NCBI GenBank assembly: GCA_902776765.1
Contig: CACYRP010000030.1
Location: 1 to 52,339, forward strand
Source of the DNA: Fibrobacter succinogenes
GTDB taxonomy: Bacteria > Fibrobacterota > Fibrobacteria > Fibrobacterales > Fibrobacteraceae
Direction: 5' to 3'
DNA length: 52,339 nt
Shown here in pieces: positions 15,551 to 23,360 of this stretch. How positions within the stretch are numbered: the stretch's first letter is position 1; the number at the start of each line of letters is the position of its first letter. The position numbers were made by a program, and so were the translations under genes. The notes under the pieces are model-generated. The model had not been told where the DNA came from. It made no database searches and worked only from the letters and a program-made list of their open reading frames with translations.

Positions 15551-16435
15551 TTAGAACATGCGCCAAGTAACACCGACGAGAATCACGTTCTTGTGCTGAG
15601 AGTCCTCATCCAAGTCCTTGTCGTAAGCGATATCATAACTGATCTGGAATTCGAAGAGCGGGGAAAGCGACAACGCAAGGAGGTTTTCCCACTTGCCATC
15701 GATTTCATCAAAGCCCTTGAAGTTGACGAACGCCCACAAGCGGCTCTTGAAGGTGACAATTTCAGAGAAGGAATACTTGAATTCCGTGATGCTTTCGAGA
15801 CCCGGTTCGTTCTTAAACTTTTCAATCTTTCTTGTATCCGAATCGTCAGAGTACAAATAAGAGTCAGAACCATCAGCCGTAATCGTCATGCGGTTTGCAA
15901 ACGCAAGGCGCGTAGAGAAGTTTTTGTTCGGGAAGTAACCCACACCGGCCATCTGCGTAACATAGCCCGGAGCCATGAAGTGAGAAACGACCGTCTTGAC
16001 TTCGTTTCCATCTTCGTTTTCGCTATAGTTGTAGCCTCTCGTAAACTGAGATTCGAAACGGGCTCCGACATACGGCTTGACTTTTTCGGAAGCGTTGAAG
16101 TCACCCATGGTTTCGTAGAAAATCTTATCCGAAGACTTGCGCGTGCCAAGGCCGTCCGTCCAGGTGTAGCCAAGGGCAAGGTTCAGATTATTGCGCCAAT
16201 CGGCCACCTTCCAATGAGCCTTGAGATCTGCATCATAGCTAAAGAGCCATGTGTAAGAGGAAGTTCCGTCTTCAAGTTTCCAGTTGCTGAACTGCATACG
16301 TGTAAACTTGACGGCAGCAACTACGTCAGCTTGCCAGTTTTCAGGCAGATAGCCTTCAAACATGCCCCCTTCAGCAAATGCCGTGGATGCAGAAATGAGA
16401 GCAGCGCATCCGATTGCGAACAATGATTTTTTCAT
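15551..16435 (-). CDS. DUF3078-like outer-membrane beta-barrel protein
   Basis: 294 residues starting at the ATG at 16435 (MKKSLFAIGCAALISASTAFA, cleaved before EGG). The mature protein alternates aromatic and polar residues in strands and contains NWKLEDGTSSYTW, YDADLKAHWKVADWRNN, LGYTWTDGLGTRKSSDKIFY and ends VGVTWRMF, an aromatic C-terminal strand expected of BAM substrates. The WxxxxG / D(K/L)I pattern resembles DUF3078 proteins of Bacteroidetes. The longer frame adds a Lys/Arg-rich stretch that would spoil the signal peptide. Function unknown. Confidence 0.7.
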   Translation of the reverse strand: MKKSLFAIGCAALISASTAFAEGGMFEGYLPENWQADVVAAVKFTRMQFSNWKLEDGTSSYTWLFSYDADLKAHWKVADWRNNLNLALGYTWTDGLGTRKSSDKIFYETMGDFNASEKVKPYVGARFESQFTRGYNYSENEDGNEVKTVVSHFMAPGYVTQMAGVGYFPNKNFSTRLAFANRMTITADGSDSYLYSDDSDTRKIEKFKNEPGLESITEFKYSFSEIVTFKSRLWAFVNFKGFDEIDGKWENLLALSLSPLFEFQISYDIAYDKDLDEDSQHKNVILVGVTWRMF

Positions 16436-16551
16436 TTTTCTACCTCGTTTATGGTCCTTCTTTCCCATAGACCTAATGTTTGGCTTAAAGATAACATTTT
16501 TTTAGCGAAAAAACGGGTCCAGAAGCATTTTCGATTGCTATTATTACAAAC

Positions 16552-17106
16552 ATGTTACTCAAGCGCCTAATTTTAGTTTTTGCCATCGTCTTTTTCACAG
16601 AAAGCGCATTCGCTACAGAAAATTCGACAGGGAACGCCGCCGAAAGCGAGCAAACAAAAGCGCATGGTTCGCCCTGGCAGTTCGAGGCCGGCATTTCGGC
16701 CGGCAGACCGACACCTATCATGTTAAACGCAGGCGTTGGATACAACAACTTCTTTTTCAGGGCAATGGGAGGCGGGCTCCATTTGCAACCGGATGAATAC
16801 TGGGTCGGCTTCCGAGGAAGTTTTGCATGGAAGTTTTTCCGTGGATTGCCATTTTCGATAGACGCAGGAATCAGCAGCGGATATGCATTTGCCAATGCTC
16901 CCAACGGATACCACAAAGCACTGAATAGAGCAAACAATAAACGACTTGTGCGCCCTTATAATTACAAGGAATCGCTCGACATTTCAGCGGAAGTGCGTGC
17001 AAATATCTACGGTGTATTCTCGTACATCGCCATTCCGGTACACTGTTTTATGAAGCACAATGAACCGACTGTAATATGGCAAGTCGGCTATGCGTACGGG
17101 TTCTAG
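16552..17106 (+). CDS. Small outer-membrane beta-barrel-like protein
   Basis: 184-residue protein with a signal peptide (MLLKRLILVFAIVFFTESAFA, cleaved before TEN). The mature part has short amphipathic strands rich in Gly and aromatics (WQFEAGISAGRP, FFFRAMGGGLHLQ, YWVGFRGSFAWKFF, SIDAGISSGYAF) and ends WQVGYAYGF with a C-terminal Phe, as usual for outer-membrane barrels. No Shine-Dalgarno is visible upstream. I do not recognise a named family. Convergent with the AT-rich island that follows. Confidence 0.6.
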   Translation: MLLKRLILVFAIVFFTESAFATENSTGNAAESEQTKAHGSPWQFEAGISAGRPTPIMLNAGVGYNNFFFRAMGGGLHLQPDEYWVGFRGSFAWKFFRGLPFSIDAGISSGYAFANAPNGYHKALNRANNKRLVRPYNYKESLDISAEVRANIYGVFSYIAIPVHCFMKHNEPTVIWQVGYAYGF

Positions 17107-17131
17107 GTAAGGTTAAAAAAAGACATACCAA

Positions 17132-17582
17132 TCAAATGTCTTTAGCGTTGTGTGTTTTTTCTATAACATTGTTGTCTATTGAGTAATTCTTTTTCATTTT
17201 CTCATTGACTAATAAACGACCTGCATTTTTTACAAGTTTGTTTTTATTTTCAACCAAATACTTCACACTAGCGGGAGACAAATAAAAAACAGAATCTGGA
17301 ACTTCAACCAGCCAAAGCAAAGTATATGGATTGAAGTCATATTTTTCTTTTTTTATAATTGAATCAAGAAGGCAGTTCATTTTTCGATACCCTAACGGAA
17401 GAAGAATGTCTGCATCGTCTGCCTCATATTGTCCTTTTAAGTATTTTTCATATTTAAACAACGCTTGACTAAGCTGAGCATTCCATTTACAAGCTCCATT
17501 TTGAGGAAAAGCTGAATGTGCAAGAAAAAAAAGCACCACTAAAGAGTACAGCTATTAAGCAGCAACGGATAAAATAAGTCAT
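17132..17582 (-). pseudogene. Exported small protein broken by a homopolymer frameshift
   Basis: The open frame 17132-17539 lacks a proper start. A well-formed start lies upstream: ATG at 17582 preceded by GAGGTGAT at good spacing, giving MTYFIRCCLIAVLFSGAFF. This frame runs out of phase in a run of eight A (17525-17532; eight T on the coding strand). With seven T the two join into one signal peptide, ...SGAFFLAHSAFPQ, and a mature domain of about 120 residues. The mature protein (KWNAQLSQALFKYEKYLKGQ..., PLGYRKMNCLLDSII, YTLLWLVEVPDSVFYLS) matches nothing I know. Its position behind an RHS relic suggests a cargo or immunity gene. It may be phase-variable, decayed, or a sequencing error. Confidence 0.6.
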
Positions 17583-17620
17583 TGGACAAATCACCTCTTT
17601 GAATCTAATTATTTTTCATC

Positions 17621-17722
17621 TAGAACTATCCGTGGTTGAGGCTGTTGTATAAATTCGATTGGCACACCTCTCCAATCATACAAAATTTTCAGGCGTTTGG
17701 ATTTATCTTCAATGAAATTACA
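17621..17722 (-). repeat. RHS gene relic (duplicate of 19582-19684)
   Basis: About 100 bases that align, with roughly one mismatch in eight, to the inside of the truncated RHS gene (from CTAGAACTA through CTGTTGTATAAATTCGATTGG to the GAAATTA region). It contains no open gene of its own. It shows that another RHS end once lay here, now reduced to a scar between the frameshifted exported protein and the immunity candidate. The remainder of the 207-base gap (17583-17789) shows nothing else. Confidence 0.8.
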
Positions 17723-17789
17723 AATCAAAGAACTATAGAATTAATACAAAAGAGACCTCGGCAATCAACCGAAACCCAATTTTGATTGG

Positions 17790-18368
17790 CTAATAATAAA
17801 AACACGCATTTTCCATTTCTTTAAATTTTCGCAAGTTATCCGTTTGTACAAACTGAATATTTTTTGCAAAAGGATTACTCTCTATAACAAATCCATCAAT
17901 GGGTTCCATATCATAATAAAACGTTATATAATCAGAAGATTCCGCAATGACAAAATCTGAAATTCCATTTTCAGCATCCCATCGATAATCTATTGGATTT
18001 TTAAATGTTATAATATTGACTTTTTCTCCAGAAGTATTTTCAATAAAAATATGAGATATACGAAGTACTCCATCAGGGCCTTTTGTATAAACTTTAGCAG
18101 GGCCCTTAATCAATAGACGAAAAAAAGGAACGTAGGCACCTTCGGCAATATAAAATATCGTTTTTCCCTCAATTTTACAAATTCCTTTATTTTGTGCTAA
18201 TGCATAGTCACCAAAACCATCATCGTGATATCCGGCTCCCCAACAAGAAAAACAAATAAGCATGTAAAAAAATGAGCAAGTAATTACGACTATTATTACC
18301 GTTTTTTCAAACGGTCTTATAGCAATCTTTCGAATACATTTTATTTTGTTTAATGTTTTTTTTATCAT
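17790..18368 (-). CDS. Candidate immunity protein of the RHS C-terminus
   Basis: 192-residue protein with a hydrophobic N-terminal segment (about residues 24-42, ending LICFSC) that is either a membrane anchor or a lipobox. The soluble part contains ICKIEGKTIFYIAEGAYVPFF, PIDYRW, DYITFYYDMEPIDGFVIESNPFAKNI and a final NACFYY. Its ATG overlaps the RHS stop (ATGA), so it is translationally coupled to the RHS gene, as immunity genes of polymorphic toxins usually are. It is related to the lipoprotein at 20833-21312 (shared EP..GFVIE.NPF.K.I and ACYY/ACFYY). The family is not one I can name; the immunity role is inferred from position. Confidence 0.6.
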   Translation of the reverse strand: MIKKTLNKIKCIRKIAIRPFEKTVIIVVITCSFFYMLICFSCWGAGYHDDGFGDYALAQNKGICKIEGKTIFYIAEGAYVPFFRLLIKGPAKVYTKGPDGVLRISHIFIENTSGEKVNIITFKNPIDYRWDAENGISDFVIAESSDYITFYYDMEPIDGFVIESNPFAKNIQFVQTDNLRKFKEMENACFYY

Positions 18369-19996
18369 GGTTTATAATTGTAAAAGCCCCAACTTTGCAT
18401 TACGGCACTTGAGCGATCTTCACGACCCCCAGCAGCCAAATTTGAAATTCCTTGCATCAGCAAATGCTGTCCATCTACAGAAGCACAAAATCTACCTACT
18501 AAAAACATTGCAGGGGTAAAACCACCAACAGCAAAAGCTCCATAACTGAAATATCTTAGATAAGTATTTCTTGTATAACCATCCCAAATAGCGTTTCCAA
18601 CGTCACGAGCCGTCATAATAGTTCCATTCAAAAATCCAACAGTTAAGGTTGCTGCATCCTTCTGTTTAGGATTGCTTTCAAATCGACTATAAAAATGATA
18701 TTTAAAATCATATTCATGATCAGTTTGCCAATCCAAAAACATAATGGGATTTACATCTTCTATCATTGCATTTGCTTTTGCTTCCATAGTATAGTCAAAT
18801 TTTTTCCCTATAAGATTTTCTGTTTTGAAATAACTTTCCGCAGGAGGTGCATCATAATATTCTGTAGATCCATTGGAAACCAAAGCAACAAGATTAAAGG
18901 CGTCGTCTATATGTGTAACATTATTAATATCATTAGTACCAGGACGTAATGATACAATGTCAGAATTTCCATCCGGATCCACAGAAGTCCACATTCCGAG
19001 CATCGGGTCGAGATAACGGGCTCCGAAGTAGTCCAGCTGCGTTTCGTCATCCTTCTCCTTGCCGGTGAAATTCTCGGTCACCTTGTCGGCGGATTCCGCG
19101 AGCGTCACCTGTTCCCCGAAACTGCGGTAGTCGTAGGCGGCGAGCGGCGTGCCGATATCGGAGTGTGTGGGGTTCGCATCGGATTGCGTGCCATACACGA
19201 GCATCGTACTGCCCAGATGGTTCTTCAAGTACCATTCGAAATTCTTGGATGCGTTGGCGTTTGCTGCAGCGGCATCCTCGATTCCATAGCGTCCTAAACC
19301 TTCCGGCATGTTGACGCCTCCGGCGTCCGCTGCTGCGGTTCGGTCATAAGAACAAGCTAGCTTGTTCTTGCGACTCTCACCTTGCAAGCTTTTCACGACA
19401 ACATTGGCCTTTTCAAGGGACTCGTTATGGTAATTCTCGCGGATTTCCGTGCCGATGCCTGTGTAGTGCGTCACCTGGGTCGTATCCCAATCGGCAGCAC
19501 CTGCAACCTTGCACATGCTCGTCTTGGAAATTCTCCGACCCGAGCCGTCGTATGCCATCGTCAGCTTGAACAAAGTATCGCTAGAACTACCCGTAGGTTG
19601 CGGCTGTTGTATAAATTCGATTGGCATACCTCTCCAATCATAGAAAATTTTCAAACGTTTGGATTTGTCTTCAACCAAATTACCTTCAGAATCGTAGACA
19701 AAGTTGTTATCGGCCTCCATGTTACGCGAATCTGCCGTACCGCCCATGCCTTGCGCGACGGATTTCAGTCTATTTTGTTTGGAGTAATAGCTGTACTCGC
19801 CGCCAACATTTTCCTTAACCTTGTCTCCGCGACGCTGCGCAGTAATTCGGCCCTGGTCATCATAAGTAAACATCTCGTCGAACACATCCTGTTTCTTGTC
19901 ATCAACCTTTATCAAACGATTCAGTTCGTCATAGGTGTACAACACGTCTCGAAATTCTCCGTAATTGCTGTTCCCGTGCGCCAAGTGGTGTGCCAT
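18365..19996 (-). CDS. 5'-truncated RHS protein with variable C-terminal (toxin-like) domain
   Basis: 543 residues. The N-terminal part has YD repeats (YTYDELNRLIKV, FTYDDQGRITAQ, FVYDSEGNLVEDK, MAYDGSGRRI) and the RHS core ending NFTGKEKDDETQLDYFGARYLDP followed by MLGMWTSVDPDG. After this hallmark about 175 residues are unrelated to the core and much richer in AT, including DHEYDFKYHFYSR and DVGNAIWDGYTRN, faintly like polymorphic toxin type 44 domains. There is no signal peptide, no Shine-Dalgarno and no shell-forming N-terminus; homology continues a few codons upstream (NNGNISR) to an in-frame stop near 20033. It is therefore a truncated or silent RHS end, followed by an overlapping candidate immunity gene. 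Confidence 0.8.
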   Translation of the reverse strand: MAHHLAHGNSNYGEFRDVLYTYDELNRLIKVDDKKQDVFDEMFTYDDQGRITAQRRGDKVKENVGGEYSYYSKQNRLKSVAQGMGGTADSRNMEADNNFVYDSEGNLVEDKSKRLKIFYDWRGMPIEFIQQPQPTGSSSDTLFKLTMAYDGSGRRISKTSMCKVAGAADWDTTQVTHYTGIGTEIRENYHNESLEKANVVVKSLQGESRKNKLACSYDRTAAADAGGVNMPEGLGRYGIEDAAAANANASKNFEWYLKNHLGSTMLVYGTQSDANPTHSDIGTPLAAYDYRSFGEQVTLAESADKVTENFTGKEKDDETQLDYFGARYLDPMLGMWTSVDPDGNSDIVSLRPGTNDINNVTHIDDAFNLVALVSNGSTEYYDAPPAESYFKTENLIGKKFDYTMEAKANAMIEDVNPIMFLDWQTDHEYDFKYHFYSRFESNPKQKDAATLTVGFLNGTIMTARDVGNAIWDGYTRNTYLRYFSYGAFAVGGFTPAMFLVGRFCASVDGQHLLMQGISNLAAGGREDRSSAVMQSWGFYNYKP

Positions 19997-20047
19997 GCGG
20001 CTGATGTTGCCGTTGTTTATACAATCGTTTATTTACGACAAATTAAT

Positions 20048-20444
20048 CTAAAACCAATCTTCTAAAGACAGCCCTAGAATATGGACAAAATGTTTTGTGT
20101 TATGTGTGACAAGAGTCATATTATTTGCAAGAGCTGTAGAAACTATCATCAAATCCATGTCATCAACAATCATTCCCGATTTTTGTAAAAAAGCTTTTGT
20201 CTGTCCAAAAACTTCCATCACGCGAGCATCACCCCCCCTCTATCGGAAAAATTGCTCGAATCGCTTCAACCGTTTTCAGGTTCTTTTCTCGATTTTGCGA
20301 TTTTTCGGCACCAAAGACAAGCTCCCCATACGAAATTGCAGAAATCGACATCGGAAAATGTTGATTCTTCAAAAAATTTGAATTCACATTCCCAACATTT
20401 TTTAGACGATAAATCAAGATATTTGTATCAATCAAAAAGGACAT
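20048..20444 (-). pseudogene. vapC: VapC-like PIN-domain toxin, frameshifted
   Basis: PIN-domain ribonuclease gene interrupted by one extra base in a run of seven C (20232-20238; seven G on the coding strand). The first frame gives MSFLIDTNILIYRL ... SAISYGELVFGAEKS ... IFPIEGG and stops. With six G it continues DARVMEVFGQTKAFLQKSG, DDMDLMIVSTAL, LVTHNTKHF, ending DWF at 20048, in total 131 residues, the normal VapC length. The acidic residues (D6, Glu of YGEL, Asp of DDMD) and the VTHNTKHF motif would be intact in the restored protein. GGAGA precedes the ATG at 20444. It overlaps the antitoxin gene by 17 bases. Confidence 0.8.
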
Positions 20445-20664
20445 TATCTTCTCCGAATCGAACACTCTCATGAGTTTCTCGCATTTCCTTGATTATCTCA
20501 TCTGCATTTCTAGAATCATCAATGGAAAGCTTAAGGAACTTCTGCGCTGCAGTCTCTTGCAAAGCATTCCTTTTTGATTTCAAGGAGGATACAATAAACA
20601 TCAGAAGATCCAACTGTTCCTCGTACGAAAGTTCACTTATTTCTTCTGTGATAGCATTGCTCAT
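20428..20664 (-). CDS. Antitoxin of the VapC-like module
   Basis: 78-residue protein starting at the ATG at 20664, five bases after GGAGG. The sequence is helical (AITEEISELSYEEQLDLLMFIVSSLK) with an acidic Lys/Glu-rich C-terminal part (NADEIIKEMRETHESVRFGED) expected to wrap the toxin, as in DUF2281-like or VapB-type antitoxins. Its end overlaps the start of the PIN gene. The antitoxin is intact while the toxin frame is broken. It lies within the AT-rich RHS island. Confidence 0.65.
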   Translation of the reverse strand: MSNAITEEISELSYEEQLDLLMFIVSSLKSKRNALQETAAQKFLKLSIDDSRNADEIIKEMRETHESVRFGEDNVLFD

Positions 20665-20832
20665 AACGGCCTCCACTTTACAAAAATATACATTTTCGCA
20701 ATTAAGTAGGCAACAATTTTCCAAATTAGAATGTAATTATTCGGTGATAAAAATTTTTATTGCTACATGTATTTATGTATACTTGTGTATAAACAACGGC
20801 ATATAAGCCATTACAAAAAATTTTTCAATCTC

Positions 20833-21312
20833 ATGACTAAACTGCTGTTTATTATTGTTTTGTTGTTTTTTTCCTCATGTGGTTTGTGGTGGGGAACATT
20901 TCTGGGTATTGGATATATTCCCTTCTTTCAATTTTCTTCGAAAAACATGAAAACTACAATATGCAATATAGAGGGAAAAAGAATTTTCTTATTTGGTGAA
21001 GACACGAACATTCCTTATTTTAGTTTTAAAGAAGAATATCGCGTTTATCATATTTTATATGAAGACAACGTTAATAAAGAATATATTGCAACATACAAAA
21101 TTCCTATGACATATGGAGTTGGAGCCATAGCGGAAAATACAGATATCGCCATTGTCGAAACTCAAGAAGATATCACAATCTATTACAATCGCGAACCTGC
21201 AGGTGGATTTGTTATTGAACAAAATCCATTTTCAAAAAAAATAAAAGCTGAATTCCGCGACCGATTATTTTATTTAAAGAGTGTAGATGGAGCGTGCTAT
21301 TATAAAAAGTAA
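20833..21312 (+). CDS. Lipoprotein paralogous to the RHS immunity candidate
   Basis: 159 residues starting at the ATG at 20833 (MTKLLFIIVLLFFSSCG, lipobox FSSC); the longer frame adds an implausible N-terminus. The mature part has ICNIEGKRIFLFGEDTNIPYFSF, MTYGVGAIAEN, DITIYYNREPAGGFVIEQNPFSKKI and GACYYKK, paralleling the candidate immunity protein at 17790-18368 along its whole length. It faces the opposite way on the far side of the RHS and vapBC genes. No Shine-Dalgarno is visible. An orphan immunity gene is plausible. Confidence 0.6.
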   Translation: MTKLLFIIVLLFFSSCGLWWGTFLGIGYIPFFQFSSKNMKTTICNIEGKRIFLFGEDTNIPYFSFKEEYRVYHILYEDNVNKEYIATYKIPMTYGVGAIAENTDIAIVETQEDITIYYNREPAGGFVIEQNPFSKKIKAEFRDRLFYLKSVDGACYYKK

Positions 21313-21326
21313 CACAAAGGGATAAT

Positions 21327-21758
21327 ATGTTTCATAAAAGAATTTTTCAACTCTTTTTTTTTGTTTTTACCGCAACTTTTATTTTTGCGGCAAAACCAAT
21401 GCCTTCTGAATCTGCTTTTGTCAGAATAGAGTACATTATCGATTCTTTCGACAATGAAGAAGTTGATACGATTATGCCTCGTGTTGTGTTAGATGCAATA
21501 CTTCAAGATGTTGACAGTGTGTATTTGGCCCCCTATGGTTCTTGTTATTGCGATTGTGCAGGAGGTGATTTGTTTTTTTATCTTTTTGAAAAAGGTGAAA
21601 AGAAATTGAAATTTCATGCTAATAAAGGAATGTCTGAAATATGTAACTATTTTACGGACAGTTTGAACTTGGTTTTTAAATTAAAGGACGCAAGCAAAAT
21701 TAATGCGCTGGCTGATTCTTTAATGAATAAATGGAAAACACAACTTAAAAAGCGGTAA
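21327..21758 (+). CDS. Small exported protein of unknown function
   Basis: 143 residues with a signal peptide (MFHKRIFQLFFFVFTATFIFA, cleaved before AKP). The mature part carries a Cys-rich patch GSCYCDCAGG and later SEICNYF, and ends Lys-rich. AAAGGGAT lies just before the ATG, and the gene follows the lipoprotein by 14 bases, so they probably form one transcript. No family recognised. Ends at a strong terminator. Confidence 0.6.
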   Translation: MFHKRIFQLFFFVFTATFIFAAKPMPSESAFVRIEYIIDSFDNEEVDTIMPRVVLDAILQDVDSVYLAPYGSCYCDCAGGDLFFYLFEKGEKKLKFHANKGMSEICNYFTDSLNLVFKLKDASKINALADSLMNKWKTQLKKR

Positions 21759-21760
21759 AA

Positions 21761-21791
21761 AAAATCCCGGCTCCGGAGAGTCGGGATTTTT
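21761..21791. terminator. Bidirectional terminator between the RHS island and argG
   Basis: Stem AAATCCCG / CGGGATTT with an inner CTCCGGAG, flanked by A on the left and T on the right, so it can end transcripts in both directions. Confidence 0.75.
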
Positions 21792-21792
21792 A

Positions 21793-21819
21793 GATTGCTT
21801 CGCTACGCTCGCAATGACG
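21793..21819. repeat. ATTGC...GCAATGACG hairpin repeat
   Basis: GATTGCTTCG-CTACG-CTCGCAATGACG, a short imperfect hairpin ending ATGACG. Related hairpins with the same ATGACG end occur at 14533-14572, 34872-34894 and 41495-41524. A second hairpin GAGTCCACTTGTGGACTC follows at 21838-21855 and ATGACGTGCAA recurs near 21892. Confidence 0.55.
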
Positions 21820-21932
21820 TGCAAGAGTATCAAGCAGGAGTCCACTTGTGGACTCATATTTGATACTTGTAGTGTCAAGCCTCGAAGAGGAATGACGTGC
21901 AAAACGAGAGTCGCGGACAATAATCAAGAAAA

Positions 21933-23201
21933 TTACTTCTTGAGGCTCGGAACGCCACCGAAGTCGACGTTCGTCTTCTTGCCGAGCAAGAGAGCGCGAG
22001 TCTTGAGCGGGAGGCCGTAGCAGCGAATGAAGCCAGTAGCATCCTTCTGGTCGTACATGTCAACGTCCGTGAAGCCACCGAGGCCCATGTCGTACAAGCT
22101 GTACGGGCTCTTGATGCCAGCCGGGATGATGTTGCCCTTGTAGAGTTTGAGGGTCACGTCACCCGTCACAACCTTGTTGACTTCGTTGAAGAAGGCGTCC
22201 ATTGCCTGGCGGAGCGGAGTGAACCACTGGCCATTGTAGACAAGGTTTGCGTAGGTCATAGACATCTTCTGGGCTTCGAACAAAGTTTCCTTATCGAGCA
22301 CAAGCTGCTGCAAGCATTCGTGAGCCTTGTAAAGGAGCGTGCCACCCGGAGTTTCATAAACACCGCGGCTCTTGAGGCCGACGAGGCGGTTTTCAACGAT
22401 GTCCAAAAGACCGCAAGCGTTCTTGCCACCGATTTCGTTCAAGAATTCGAGGAGTTCGACAGCGCCCATCTTCTTGCCGTTGATAGCAACCGGATTGCCC
22501 TTTTCGAAGGAAATCGTCACGTGATCGGCCTTGTTCGGAGCCTTTTCATACGTGTTGGTGTGCTTGAGGAATTCGTACTTGTGTTCCTGTTCCGGGAATT
22601 CCAAGACGCCACCTTCGTGAGAGAGGTGCCAGAGGTTGCCGTCTTCGGAGTAAATCTTCTTCTTGCTGATGCCGTTGAGCGGAATCTTGTGTGCAGCGGC
22701 GTAGTCGATAGCGTCTTCGCGGCTGTGGAATGTCCAGCGCGGGTCCTTCCACGGAGCGATGACTTCGAGTTTCGGGTTCAAAGCAGCGTAGGTGAGTTCG
22801 AAACGGACCTGGTCGTTACCTTTACCGGTAGCACCGTGAGCCACAGCGTAAGCGCCTTCCTTTTCAGCGATCTTGACCTGGTACTTAGCGATGAGCGGAC
22901 GAGCGAAAGACGTTCCGAGGAGGTATGTGCCTTCGTACTTAGCACCGGCGCGAACGGTCGGCCAAACGTATTCTTCGAGGAATTCCTTCTTGAGGTCGAG
23001 AACGTAGCACTTGGAAGCACCGGTCTTGAGGGCCTTTTCTTCGAGAGCCTTTGCGTTCGGGAAGTCATTCTGGCCGAGGTCGGCAGCGAATGCAATCACT
23101 TCGACGTCGTAGGTTTCCTTGAGCCAAGGAATAATAATGGAGGTATCGAGTCCACCGCTGTAAGCGAGGACGACTTTCTTCTTGGATTCTGTTTTAGCCA
23201 T
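21933..23201 (-). CDS. argG: Argininosuccinate synthase
   Basis: Joins citrulline and aspartate using ATP, the penultimate step of arginine synthesis. 422 residues starting at the ATG at 23201 (MAKTESKKKVVLAYSGGLDTS). The ATP-binding SGGLDTS motif is at the start; GAYAVAHGATGKGNDQVRFE and the citrulline/aspartate-binding region KIYSEDGNLWHLSHEGG follow, with YNGQWFTPLR near the C-terminus. AAGGA is 8 nt upstream. A longer open frame exists but its start lies in repeat-like DNA. argH is not in the window. Confidence 0.95.
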   Translation of the reverse strand: MAKTESKKKVVLAYSGGLDTSIIIPWLKETYDVEVIAFAADLGQNDFPNAKALEEKALKTGASKCYVLDLKKEFLEEYVWPTVRAGAKYEGTYLLGTSFARPLIAKYQVKIAEKEGAYAVAHGATGKGNDQVRFELTYAALNPKLEVIAPWKDPRWTFHSREDAIDYAAAHKIPLNGISKKKIYSEDGNLWHLSHEGGVLEFPEQEHKYEFLKHTNTYEKAPNKADHVTISFEKGNPVAINGKKMGAVELLEFLNEIGGKNACGLLDIVENRLVGLKSRGVYETPGGTLLYKAHECLQQLVLDKETLFEAQKMSMTYANLVYNGQWFTPLRQAMDAFFNEVNKVVTGDVTLKLYKGNIIPAGIKSPYSLYDMGLGGFTDVDMYDQKDATGFIRCYGLPLKTRALLLGKKTNVDFGGVPSLKK

Positions 23202-23234
23202 TTTGAATGTCCTTATGGAAAATTTTTGACCTTT

Positions 23235-23242
23235 CAAATGTA
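23235..23242 (-). promoter_or_regulatory. Promoter box upstream of argG
   Basis: TACATTTG on the minus strand fits TAnnTTTG, 34 bases before the argG ATG. No TTG stands 20 bases further upstream. Confidence 0.35.
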
Positions 23243-23250
23243 GTAAAAAA

Positions 23251-23350
23251 TGTGAGTTAATAGTTATTAGTTGTGAGTTAATAGTAATTGCATTTTTTAA
23301 CGGAGCGGCATCATACCTCATAGTTCAAAGGCATGAAGTGCCGACCTCAT
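23251..23350. repeat. GAGTTAATAG / CATACCTCA arm element upstream of argG
   Basis: GAGTTAATAG occurs twice (about 23253 and 23275) around TTATTAGTTG. The right part (23309-23350) has CATACCTCATAGTTCA, CCTCATGGTTCATACCTCACC and a hairpin GGCATGAAGTGCC. It belongs to the same style of intergenic arms as at 14475 and 30046, with a different unit sequence. Confidence 0.5.
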
Positions 23351-23360
23351 GGTTCATACC

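Noticed and set aside
15593..16426. 277-codon open frame antisense to the DUF3078-like gene
   Set aside because: No start signal, no domain, and the opposite strand has a proper signal peptide and barrel pattern.
22320..23243. 307-codon open frame antisense to argG
   Set aside because: Shadow frame without Shine-Dalgarno or domain; argG is clear.
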